A stretch of 64,000 nucleotides of DNA from Pseudomonas chlororaphis (GTDB taxonomy: Bacteria; Pseudomonadota; Gammaproteobacteria; Pseudomonadales; Pseudomonadaceae): NCBI GenBank assembly GCA_001023535.1, contig CP011020.1:620001-684000 (forward strand), written 5' to 3'. Both the position numbers and the translations under genes were made by a program. The notes under the pieces are model-generated. The model worked only from the letters and a program-made list of their open reading frames with translations. It made no database searches and had not been told where the DNA came from. Shown in pieces: positions 38,938 to 46,686 of the stretch. The stretch's first letter is position 1; every line of letters begins with the position of its first letter.

Positions 38938-40554
38938 TTGACCCACCCCGTCCAACGCCGCTGGTATCCCCTGGTCTTCGCCATCGCCGCGTTGGTCCTG
39001 CTGCCCTTGAGCGTGCTAGTGCTGTCCTGGCAAAGCATCGACCCGCAGATCTGGTCCCATTTGTGGGACACCCAGATGCCCCGGCTGCTGGGCAATACCC
39101 TCACGTTGATCCTGGGGGTGGGCGTCGGGGTGACGGTGCTGGGCGTCAGCCTCGCCTGGCTCACCAGCTTGTGTGAGTTCCCCGGCAGGCGCTGGCTCGA
39201 CTGGGCATTGATGCTACCGTTCGCGATTCCGGCCTACGTGCTGGCATTCGTCTTCGTGGGCCTGCTGGATTTCGCCGGCCCGGTGCAGACGCTGATGCGC
39301 GAATGGTTCGGCAGCGGCCTGCGCTTGCCCAGGGTGCGTTCCACCGGTGGGGTGATTCTGGTGCTGGTCCTGGTGTTCTATCCGTATGTCTACCTGCTGG
39401 CGCGAAGTGCGTTCCTGGCCCAGGGCAAGGGATTGATGGAAGCGGCGCGGGTGCTCGGGCAATCGCCGTGGCAAGCGTTCTGGCGGGTGGCGCTGCCGAT
39501 GGCGCGGCCGGCCATCGGGGCCGGCGTGGCCTTGGCGTTGATGGAGACCCTGGCCGACTTCGGCGCGGTGTCGGTGTTCAACTTCGACACGTTCACCACT
39601 GCCATCTACAAGACCTGGTACGGTTTCTTCAGCCTGTCCAGTGCCGCTCAACTGGCGAGCCTGCTGTTGCTGGTGGTGATGCTGGTGCTCTACGGCGAGC
39701 GCCGGGCCCGTGGCGCCCATCGTGCCAGCAACGAGAGGCCGCGGAGCAAGGCCCTGTACCCGTTGCGCGGCTTCAAGGCCGTGGCGGCCAGCGGCTGGTG
39801 CTTGCTGGTGTTCGCCTGTGCGTTTGTCATCCCGGTGCTGCAGTTGCTGGTGTGGTTCTGGCAGCGCGGGCGCTTCGACCTGGATGAACGCTACGCCGGG
39901 CTGATCGCCCACACCCTCTACCTGGGCGGGCTGGCCGCGCTGGTCACCGTTGCCGTGGCCTTGCTGCTGGCGTTCGCCCGGCGGCTGGCGCCGACCCGGC
40001 CGATTCGCGCCGCGGTTGCCGTGGCCAACCTGGGCTATGCCTTGCCTGGCTCAGTGCTGGCCGTGTCGATCATGCTTGCGTTCAGCTACCTGGACCGTGC
40101 GTGGGTCATCCCACTGTCGAACTGGCTCGGTGGCGCGGGCAAACCCTTGTTGCTGGGCAGCCTGTCGGCGTTGTTGCTGGCGTATCTGGTGCGCTTCCTG
40201 GCCGTGGCCTACGGCCCGCTGGAAAGCAGCCTGGCGCGAATTCGCCCGTCACTGCCTGAGGCCGCACGCAGCCTTGGTGTCAGTGGGCCGCGACTGTTTT
40301 TCAAAGTGTATCTGCCGCTGCTGGTGCCCGGCACGCTCAGCGCGGCGCTGCTGGTGTTCGTCGACGTGCTCAAGGAAATGCCCGCGACCCTGCTGATGCG
40401 CCCGTTCGGCTGGGACACGCTGGCGGTACGGATCTTCGAAATGACCAGCGAAGGCGAATGGGCTCGGGCCGCGCTGCCAGCGCTGACCCTGGTGCTGGTC
40501 GGGTTGTTGCCGGTCATCGGATTGATCCGGCGCTCGGCCCATCGAATTGGCTAG
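38938..40554 (+). CDS. Ferric iron ABC transporter permease (FbpB/HitB type)
   Basis: A fused two-domain permease of 538 residues with about twelve membrane segments and two EAA loops: AARVLGQSPWQAFWRVALPMARPAIG and AARSLGVSGPRLFFKVYLPLLVPG. I chose TTG 38938 because GAGAG is eight bases upstream and the protein then begins THPVQRRWYPLV. A GTG at 38902 would add twelve residues encoded next to the REP element. Confidence 0.9.
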   Translation: MTHPVQRRWYPLVFAIAALVLLPLSVLVLSWQSIDPQIWSHLWDTQMPRLLGNTLTLILGVGVGVTVLGVSLAWLTSLCEFPGRRWLDWALMLPFAIPAYVLAFVFVGLLDFAGPVQTLMREWFGSGLRLPRVRSTGGVILVLVLVFYPYVYLLARSAFLAQGKGLMEAARVLGQSPWQAFWRVALPMARPAIGAGVALALMETLADFGAVSVFNFDTFTTAIYKTWYGFFSLSSAAQLASLLLLVVMLVLYGERRARGAHRASNERPRSKALYPLRGFKAVAASGWCLLVFACAFVIPVLQLLVWFWQRGRFDLDERYAGLIAHTLYLGGLAALVTVAVALLLAFARRLAPTRPIRAAVAVANLGYALPGSVLAVSIMLAFSYLDRAWVIPLSNWLGGAGKPLLLGSLSALLLAYLVRFLAVAYGPLESSLARIRPSLPEAARSLGVSGPRLFFKVYLPLLVPGTLSAALLVFVDVLKEMPATLLMRPFGWDTLAVRIFEMTSEGEWARAALPALTLVLVGLLPVIGLIRRSAHRIG

Positions 40555-40599
40555 GTGCCAGTCCTACATCATGCGGCTACAATGCGCGGCATTCGGTGC

Positions 40600-40616
40600 G
40601 GTCCGTCTGTCGGACC
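40600..40616 (+). promoter_or_regulatory. Leader hairpin upstream of gcvT
   Basis: GGTCCG (40600-40605) and CGGACC (40611-40616) form a perfect stem with a 5-base loop, about 17 bases after a TACAAT -10-like box (40578-40583). The leader to the ATG would be about 118 nt. It does not show the glycine riboswitch core. Confidence 0.35.
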
Positions 40617-40707
40617 GGGTAACTGAGAACGGCTGACGCGCCTTTTTTCCAGGTGTGCGCTGTGCAGTATCCGTCCGCACCTTCGCCAAGCCCGGAAGGA
40701 GAAACCC

Positions 40708-41790
40708 ATGGGACAGCGTACGCCTCTGTATGACCTTCATCTCGCCCTCGGCGCGAAGATGGTCGATTTTGGCGGTTGGGATATGCCCTTGCATTATGGC
40801 TCGCAGGTCGAGGAACACCATCAGGTGCGACGTGACTGCGGGGTGTTCGATGTATCCCACATGACCGTGATCGATGTCGCCGGTCCCCAGGCCAAGGCCT
40901 GGCTGCAGCGTTTGCTGGCCAACGACGTCGATCGCTTGCAGGACACAGGACGTGCCTTGTACAGCAGCATGCTCAATGAGCGCGGCGGTATCGTCGATGA
41001 CATGATCATCTACCGCGTCGAGAACGGTTACCGGCTGGTCTTCAATGCCTCGACCCGCGACCAGGATCTCGCCTGGATGCAGGCTCAGCTCGGCGCCTAC
41101 GACGTGCAATTGCACGAGCGCCCCGAGTTGGCGATGCTGGCGATCCAAGGCCCCCATGCGCGACAGAAGATCGCTGAGCTGGTCAGTCAGTCGCGTGGCC
41201 AGTTGATCCAGCAACTCAAGCCCTTCGAAGGGCGTGCCGATGGCGAATGGTTCATTGCCCGCACCGGCTATACCGGTGAGGATGGCCTGGAAATCGTCCT
41301 GCCCGCCCGCGAGGCCCCAAGCTTCTTCAACGACCTGGTCGGTGCCGGTATTTCCCCCATTGGTCTTGGCGCTCGCGACACGTTGCGCCTGGAGGCCGGC
41401 ATGAACCTCTACGGCCAGGACATTCACCAGGACGTTTCACCGCTGGCCTCGAACATGGCCTGGAGCATTGCTTGGGAACCGGCGAGCCGCCAATTCATCG
41501 GCCGCAGCGCGCTGGAGGCCGAACTCGCGGCCGGCGTGCAGCACAAACTGGTTGGGCTGGTGCTGGAGGAGCGGGGTGTCTTGCGCGCCCATCAGGTGGT
41601 TCGCATCGCCAATGTTGGCGAAGGGGAGATCACCAGTGGTAGTTTTTCTCCTACGCTTAGCAAGTCGATCGCCCTGGCACGCGTGCCGATGGCCACCGCC
41701 GACCGGGCCGAGGTAGAAATTCGTGGCAAGTGGTACCCGGTACGAGTGGTCAAGCCGACCTTCGTCCGCCATGGCAAAACCCTGATCTAA
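40708..41790 (+). CDS. gcvT: Aminomethyltransferase (glycine cleavage T protein)
   Basis: A 360-residue tetrahydrofolate-dependent T protein: LYDLHLALGAKMVDFGGWDMPLHYGSQVEEHHQVRRDCGVFDVSHM at the N terminus, and the folate-binding RTGYTGEDGLEIVLPA. AAGGAG is positioned before the ATG. It is followed by gcvH, which is as expected, but no gcvP follows. Confidence 0.96.
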   Translation: MGQRTPLYDLHLALGAKMVDFGGWDMPLHYGSQVEEHHQVRRDCGVFDVSHMTVIDVAGPQAKAWLQRLLANDVDRLQDTGRALYSSMLNERGGIVDDMIIYRVENGYRLVFNASTRDQDLAWMQAQLGAYDVQLHERPELAMLAIQGPHARQKIAELVSQSRGQLIQQLKPFEGRADGEWFIARTGYTGEDGLEIVLPAREAPSFFNDLVGAGISPIGLGARDTLRLEAGMNLYGQDIHQDVSPLASNMAWSIAWEPASRQFIGRSALEAELAAGVQHKLVGLVLEERGVLRAHQVVRIANVGEGEITSGSFSPTLSKSIALARVPMATADRAEVEIRGKWYPVRVVKPTFVRHGKTLI

Positions 41791-41842
41791 CTGTATGCGG
41801 CAGGCCGCCGGCCGCTGACACTTTCTCTTGAGGACACAGAAT

Positions 41843-42229
41843 ATGAGCGATATCCCTGCCGAACTGCGTTTTGCCGAAAGCCATGAGTGGGCACGCCTGG
41901 AGGCCGACGGCACCGTTACCGTCGGCATCTCCGACCACGCCCAGGAAGCCTTGGGTGACGTGGTATTCGTCGAGCTGACCGAAGTGGGCAATGTGTTTGA
42001 AGCGGGCGCTCAAGCGGGTGTGGTGGAGTCGGTCAAGGCGGCTTCCGATATCTATTCGCCAATTGCTGGCGAAGTGATTGCCGTCAACGATGAACTGGGC
42101 GGTTCGCCCGAGCTGTTGAACTCCGATCCCTACGGCGCCTGGATCTTCAAGCTCAAGCCTTCCAACGCCCAGGCCGACCTGGCCAAACTGCTGGATGCCG
42201 CGGGCTACAAGGCCGCCATCGGCGAGTAA
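41843..42229 (+). CDS. gcvH: Glycine cleavage system H protein
   Basis: A 128-residue lipoyl carrier; K65 in [16 protein letters not shown] is the lipoylated lysine. The start [20 protein letters not shown] is preceded by TTGAGGA. In related genomes I would expect gcvP next; instead a REP element and the AT-rich Rhs segment follow. Confidence 0.97.
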   Translation: MSDIPAELRFAESHEWARLEADGTVTVGISDHAQEALGDVVFVELTEVGNVFEAGAQAGVVESVKAASDIYSPIAGEVIAVNDELGGSPELLNSDPYGAWIFKLKPSNAQADLAKLLDAAGYKAAIGE

Positions 42230-42237
42230 CGCAGAAC

Positions 42238-42266
42238 CTGTGGGAGCGGGCTTGCTCGCGAATGCG
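42238..42266. repeat. Single REP unit, GTGGGAGC family
   Basis: CTGTGGGAGCGGGCTTGCTC followed by GCGAATGCGG sits 9 bp after gcvH. Its inverted partner is absent or decayed to CCGCGAACAGGTTCGCTGGG at about 42303-42322. It marks the junction between backbone and accessory DNA. Confidence 0.85.
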
Positions 42267-42412
42267 GTTTATCAATCACCCGATGTGACTGATCCGCCGC
42301 CTCCGCGAACAGGTTCGCTGGGTACAGCCTTCCGCGTTATCAAGCAGAGAAATGGTTTTTCACGAACCACCGGTAAGGACGTGGATAATTCAAAAGATCA
42401 ACAGTCTCTTAG

Positions 42413-42461
42413 CCATCTGCCATCTGCCATCTGCCATCTGCCATCTGCCATCTGCCATCTG
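42413..42461. repeat. Tandem heptamer array, (CCATCTG)x7
   Basis: Seven perfect copies of the 7-bp unit CCATCTG run without interruption. The period is not a multiple of three. The array lies 165 bp upstream of the Rhs start codon and inside no credible gene. Perfect repeats of this kind expand and contract by slippage, so copy number probably varies between strains. Confidence 0.95.
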
Positions 42462-42591
42462 TGCTCATCACTGCCAGTCATTGGTATAGTAGTTGCTCGG
42501 CTAATCAAGTATGGGAAAGCTTATCTGAAAGGTGAACAAAGAAAACCTATCAGATTTGTTAGCTATGCAAGGCCAATAATCAGCGGATACT

Positions 42592-42628
42592 CATGTGTCG
42601 ATGCTCAATATTCAGAGGTCGACACATG
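42592..42628 (+). promoter_or_regulatory. 10-bp hairpin enclosing the Rhs ribosome-binding site and start codon
   Basis: CATGTGTCGA (42592-42601) and TCGACACATG (42619-42628) are perfect complements separated by 17 bases. The 3' arm ends with the ATG start codon (42626-42628), and the loop holds the AGAGG ribosome-binding site (42614-42618). As RNA it would bury the start codon; as DNA it is a good operator. Confidence 0.65.
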
Positions 42629-43699
42629 GACACGTTACGAAAAGTCAACGAAAATCTCTATCTCTACGATCCGCTGGATCGTCTGGTGAGTGCTCACTCC
42701 GTTCAGCGCTTTTACAGTGGCTCGCGCATCGCGACCGAGATACAAGGAGAGTCTAAGGCGCTTTTCTTTGAGTGCAACGCAATGCCTTTGGCAGAGATAC
42801 AACAGGGCAGGAAGGTCAACCTACTAGCGACTGACCTTCAAACATCGGTGCTGAGCGTTATCAACACTGTCTTCCAACATCCGCAGGCATATAGTCCTTA
42901 TGGTCATCGTCCGATGGGCGGCGGGTTACAGAGTCTACTCGGATTCAATGGAGAGCGTCCTGACCCTGTCACTGGGCATTATCTATTAGGGGGCGGTTAT
43001 CGGGCATTTAATCCGGTACTGATGCGATTCAATAGTCCTGATGCCTTCAGTCCTTTTGACAGAGGTGGCCTAAACCCCTATGCATACTGTTCGAATGATC
43101 CTGTTAATAGAGTAGATCCTAATGGGCACTTCTCGGTATCTGGCTTGGTTAATCCATTTAGGTATCTGGCCAGTAAAAGTTCCCGTGCTTATTATAAGTT
43201 GGCTGGAAAGTTGCGTTCTGCGACAATTAAGCCGTTGAAAAACATGCTTGGTGATGATGTGTCAGATGTCCTTGAGGATGTGGTTTTAGATGTCGGCCTG
43301 AATGACGGTGCCGCAAAAATAACTTCAGTTAAGAGCAGGGCGGACTTGGGAGTTATAAGCAATAATCCATTAAATCAGTATTATGGAATGGATCATAAAT
43401 TTATTCTTACTCAGAAAAATAGACTTTTTTTGCTGTCTTATCGCAGTCGCAATAAAGACACGGTATGGGAACCAAAGCACGCCGCGCTGGCACGCTGGGT
43501 AGAAAACAGAAAACCACACAAAGAATACGATGTTGTTGGTGCTGGGGTGATCACGAGAGCCGGAGGCGGGTACCAGATTACAAACGATTCTGGGCATTAT
43601 GTGCCTTCGTCTAAAGTAAATACTCTCGCTAAATACAAGTTGAGGAGTCTAGGGGTAAAAGTGTCTTCCAAGAGTTACAAGATACGGAGTTATTATTAA
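42626..43699 (+). CDS. Orphan Rhs-core mini-protein with toxin-like C-terminal domain
   Basis: A 357-residue protein. Residues 10-168 are the shortened Rhs core typical of pseudomonads: LYLYDPLDRLVSAHSVQRFY, YSPYGHRP, LLGFNGERPDPVTGHYLLGGGYRAFNPVLMRFNSPDAFSPF, and the closing NPYAYCSNDPVNRVDPNGH. Residues 169-357 are a variable tip. Its end has KHAALARWV, GAGVITRAGGGYQITNDSGHYVPS (about 305-328) and a basic tail, a pattern seen in some polymorphic toxin tips. The large N-terminal Rhs barrel is missing. The second half is AT-rich (15 G/C in the 60 bases 43381-43440), unlike its neighbours, indicating transfer. No immunity gene is recognisable downstream. Confidence 0.8.
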   Translation: MDTLRKVNENLYLYDPLDRLVSAHSVQRFYSGSRIATEIQGESKALFFECNAMPLAEIQQGRKVNLLATDLQTSVLSVINTVFQHPQAYSPYGHRPMGGGLQSLLGFNGERPDPVTGHYLLGGGYRAFNPVLMRFNSPDAFSPFDRGGLNPYAYCSNDPVNRVDPNGHFSVSGLVNPFRYLASKSSRAYYKLAGKLRSATIKPLKNMLGDDVSDVLEDVVLDVGLNDGAAKITSVKSRADLGVISNNPLNQYYGMDHKFILTQKNRLFLLSYRSRNKDTVWEPKHAALARWVENRKPHKEYDVVGAGVITRAGGGYQITNDSGHYVPSSKVNTLAKYKLRSLGVKVSSKSYKIRSYY

Positions 43700-43842
43700 A
43701 TTTTATATCCAGGAGAAGTGGAGGTGGCAAGAATTATGCTGGCGGCTCTGCCGGGGCTAACATTTTTTCTACGATAGAGATCGGTCTTCAACCGGTGTCG
43801 TCACCGCTTCTTTTATTCTGTTTTCCAGTATTCAACGAGGTC
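43700..43842 (+). other. Remnant sequence after the Rhs gene, where an immunity gene would be expected
   Basis: After the Rhs stop there is a good ribosome-binding site (CCAGGAGAAG). A GTG-started frame VEVARIMLAALPGLTFFLR stops after 19 codons. In another frame GGGKNYAGGSAGANIFSTIE runs on to the TGA at 43842. The latter looks like the end of another exported toxin tip. No full-length immunity gene fits before the terminator at 43845. Confidence 0.4.
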
Positions 43843-43844
43843 TG

Positions 43845-43874
43845 AAAATGCCGCTCGATCGAGCGGCATTTTTT
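43845..43874. terminator. Bidirectional terminator
   Basis: GCCGCTCGATCGAGCGGC is a perfect palindrome flanked by AAAAT and ATTTTTT. It can end both the Rhs segment transcript and the DUF2388 gene on the opposite strand. Confidence 0.9.
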
Positions 43875-43886
43875 ATTGGCCAGGTA

Positions 43887-44204
43887 TCAGTCCTGGGCGA
43901 CGGCGTTTTTCGCCAGGATCGCGTTGGCCAGTTCCATGTCGGTGGCTTGCAGGCCTGGGTTGTCGGCACGGACTTTCTGCATCGCGGCTTCCAGGTAAGG
44001 GCCACGGATACCGCCGTCACTGGCGACGAAGCTGCCGGCGTCGTCCTGGGCGGCGACGATCAGCTTGTGATCCTTGAAGGTCAGGTAGGTCGAACCGGTG
44101 GTCGCACCGGACGAGATGACGTTACGCCAAAACGTGTCGGCCATTGCCGAGCCAACAGGGAGAGACAGCAAGGCCAGGGTGGCGACAGCAAGTTTGAGAC
44201 GCAT
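43887..44204 (-). CDS. DUF2388 domain-containing secreted protein
   Basis: A 105-residue protein with signal peptide MRLKLAVATLALLSLPVGSAMA and a DUF2388 domain (SSGATTGSTYLTFKDHKLIVAAQDDAGSFVASDGGIRGPYLEAAMQKVR). The family is largely confined to pseudomonads and has no known function. The internal start at 44204 gives a proper signal peptide; the longer frame adds MESPI. Confidence 0.9.
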   Translation of the reverse strand: MRLKLAVATLALLSLPVGSAMADTFWRNVISSGATTGSTYLTFKDHKLIVAAQDDAGSFVASDGGIRGPYLEAAMQKVRADNPGLQATDMELANAILAKNAVAQD

Positions 44205-44292
44205 GATAGGTGACTCCACTGGGTTAACTATGACTTTGGATTACCAGCGCCTCGATTCAGTTCCATGACCGCCCGGTCAGGCGTCGTCCGCT

Positions 44293-46077
44293 TCATCGCT
44301 GTTCGCTTTGCGGCGTTACCCGCAATACCTCTTCGACCGTGGTCAGCCCGGCCGCGACTTTTTGCGCGCCGGACAGTCGCAGGCTGCGCATGCCTTCCTT
44401 GAACGCCTGGCGGCGTACCGCCAGCAGGTCGGTGTCCGGATGAATCAGCGCCCTGACGCTGTCGGTCAGTTGCATGATCTCGTAGACCCCGGCACGACCC
44501 CGGTAACCGGTGTCACGGCACTCCAGGCAGCCGACGGCCCGGTGGGCATTGCCCGGCAATGGTGCCTGCCAGGGGCGTGTCAGGGTTTGCCAATCGTCTT
44601 CATCCAGGGTCAAGGGTGCCTTGCATTGAGGGCACAGGGTGCGCACCAGGCGTTGGGCCATGATGCCGAGCACCGTAGCCTTGATCAGGTAATGGGGCAC
44701 GCCCAACTCCAGCAGGCGGCTGATGGCGCTCGGCGCATCGTTGGTGTGCAGGGTCGAGAGCACCAGGTGCCCGGTCAGCGCCGCCTGGATCGCCATTTCG
44801 GCGGTCTCCAGGTCGCGGATCTCACCGATCATGATGATGTCCGGGTCCTGCCGCATCAGCGCCCGCACCCCGGCCGCGAACGTCAGGTCGATGTTGTGCT
44901 GGACTTGCATCTGGTTGAAGGAGCCCTCGACCATTTCGATCGGGTCCTCGATGGTGCAGAGGTTCACCTCTGGCGTCGCCAGTTTCTTCAGGGTGGTGTA
45001 GAGGGTGGTGGTCTTGCCGGAGCCGGTGGGTCCGGTCACCAGGATGATGCCGTTGGGCTGGCGGGTCATGTCCTGCCAGCGGCGCAAGTCGTCGGCGGAG
45101 AAGCCGAGCTGGTCGAAGTCCTTGAGCAACACTTCCGGGTCGAAGATCCGCATGACCATTTTTTCGCCGAACGCCGTCGGCAGTGTCGACAGGCGCAGTT
45201 CCACTTCGCCGCCATCCGGCGTCTTGGTCTTGACCCGGCCGTCCTGGGGCTTGCGCTTCTCGGCGACATTCATCCGCCCCAGGTTCTTCAGGCGGCTGAT
45301 GATCGCCATCGTCACCTGCGGAGGGAATTGATAGACGGTGTGCAGCACCCCGTCGATGCGAAACCGCACGGTGCCTTGTTCGCGGCGCGGTTCGATGTGG
45401 ATATCGCTGGCCCGCTGCTGGAAGGCGTACTGGAACAGCCAGTCGACGATGTTGACGATATGGGCATCGTTGGCGTCCGGTTCCTGGTCGCTGGCACCCA
45501 GGTTGAGCAGTTGTTCGAAATTGGTCAGGTTGCTCGGCTGCTGATCGTGGGTGGCGGCGCCGCTGACCGACTTGGCCAGGCGATAGAACTCCACGCTCAG
45601 GCGCTGGATGTCCACCGGGTTGGCGACCACCCGCTGCACCGGCAGCTTGAGCACGTGGGTCAGGTCGGCTTCCCAACTGCTGACGTAGGGCTGGGCGCTG
45701 GCCACGGTGACGGCCTCGCGATCGACCGCCACGGCGAGGATCTTGTGGCGTTGGGCAAAGGCGTAGGACATCAGGGGCGTCACGGCCGCCACGTTGATTT
45801 TCAGCGGGTCGATGCGCAGGTACGGCTGGCCGGCCTGCTCGGCCAGCCACAGGGTCAGGCTCTCCAGGTCCAGGCGCTTGCCGGGGCGGCTGAGGTCGTC
45901 CAGGTGCTGGTTGGCGATGAACTCCAGTGGATGCAACTGGCTGTTGGCGCCGTGGCGTCGGCGGGCGTTCAGCGCGGTCTCGGCGCAGTCCTGGCTGATG
46001 AGGCCCTGGGCGACCAGTTGGCGTAGCAGATCGTTGAGGTCCAGCCAGCGGTCCTGAGTGGCGTGTTTGGTGGACAT
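44293..46077 (-). CDS. GspE/PilB-family secretion or pilus ATPase
   Basis: A 594-residue hexameric ATPase. The N-terminal MshEN-like domain is at about residues 1-150; it is followed by the N2 domain DIHIEPRREQGTVRFRIDGVLH. Walker A is GPTGSGKTTT, the Asp box is TIEDPIE, Walker B is DPDIIMIGEIRDLETAEMA, and the zinc tetracysteine is CPQC...CLEC. No pilin, inner-membrane platform or secretin gene is adjacent, so it is an orphan ATPase. The frame extends to 46182, but MSTKHATQDRWLDLNDLLRQ is the natural start. Confidence 0.92.
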   Translation of the reverse strand: MSTKHATQDRWLDLNDLLRQLVAQGLISQDCAETALNARRRHGANSQLHPLEFIANQHLDDLSRPGKRLDLESLTLWLAEQAGQPYLRIDPLKINVAAVTPLMSYAFAQRHKILAVAVDREAVTVASAQPYVSSWEADLTHVLKLPVQRVVANPVDIQRLSVEFYRLAKSVSGAATHDQQPSNLTNFEQLLNLGASDQEPDANDAHIVNIVDWLFQYAFQQRASDIHIEPRREQGTVRFRIDGVLHTVYQFPPQVTMAIISRLKNLGRMNVAEKRKPQDGRVKTKTPDGGEVELRLSTLPTAFGEKMVMRIFDPEVLLKDFDQLGFSADDLRRWQDMTRQPNGIILVTGPTGSGKTTTLYTTLKKLATPEVNLCTIEDPIEMVEGSFNQMQVQHNIDLTFAAGVRALMRQDPDIIMIGEIRDLETAEMAIQAALTGHLVLSTLHTNDAPSAISRLLELGVPHYLIKATVLGIMAQRLVRTLCPQCKAPLTLDEDDWQTLTRPWQAPLPGNAHRAVGCLECRDTGYRGRAGVYEIMQLTDSVRALIHPDTDLLAVRRQAFKEGMRSLRLSGAQKVAAGLTTVEEVLRVTPQSEQR

Positions 46078-46222
46078 GCGGGTTCCTATTGGACAATTGC
46101 AGCAAAGCAGCGATACAGACGCCTCGGCGTCTTCGCTCGATGTGCAAGAGAATAGTCCTGACGCCATGGACCGTTGGGCCACTACCCGACCAATGCGTTA
46201 CGAAGTCTTGCCCTGGGGCGGC

Positions 46223-46561
46223 TCAACCGGCGGCCTGGACCGGCTGAACCCGCGAAATATCAGCCTCTTGTAAATCCACCGAGCACACACTGATCAGGTT
46301 TCGTAATTTTTCCGCGAGGACTTGGGCACGGTGCCAGCTCAGCCCCTCCACGACGATGTCCATCGACAGCAGGTCGTCGTGGCGCTCCATGCGCACCTGT
46401 TGCGGCGTCAGGCCCTGCAAGGCAAACAAGTTGAGCGCCCGGCACAACAGGTCCGGTTCGGCTTCGCCTAGCAGTTGGTAGTGCACGCGGCAATGGGGGT
46501 TGGCGGTGTGCCAGGCGTCGACGCGGCTGGGTAGGGGGGCGATGGCTTCGAGTAATGGCAT
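46223..46561 (-). CDS. ACT-like small protein divergent from an Lrp regulator
   Basis: A 112-residue protein whose middle has the betaalphabeta-betaalphabeta rhythm of an ACT domain: CRVHYQLLGEAEPDLLCRALNLFALQGLTPQQVRMERHDDLLSMDIVVEG, ending KLRNLISVCSVDLQEA. It resembles the small regulatory subunit IlvM of acetolactate synthase in layout, but no synthase gene is adjacent. I infer an amino-acid-sensing role from the fold and from the divergent Lrp neighbour. Confidence 0.7.
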   Translation of the reverse strand: MPLLEAIAPLPSRVDAWHTANPHCRVHYQLLGEAEPDLLCRALNLFALQGLTPQQVRMERHDDLLSMDIVVEGLSWHRAQVLAEKLRNLISVCSVDLQEADISRVQPVQAAG

Positions 46562-46686
46562 GTGGATCTCCTTGAGGGCGGGAGAAATATTTACATGCAC
46601 TGACGGGTATTTCTTATCTAAGATGACCCGATTAAACGCCGGATCGAATGGTTTAATTCTAGAAATTATAAATAGCGGGTTTATTT

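Noticed and set aside
40555..40707. Glycine riboswitch upstream of gcvT
   Set aside because: The leader is too short for tandem aptamers and lacks the conserved core; only a simple hairpin is evident.
42413..42461. CRISPR-like repeat array
   Set aside because: Units are only 7 bp with no spacers and no cas genes are present.
42195..42689. 164-codon frame running through the CCATCTG repeats into the Rhs gene
   Set aside because: It starts inside gcvH, yields a low-complexity PSAICHL repeat and has no ribosome-binding site; the array is better treated as non-coding.
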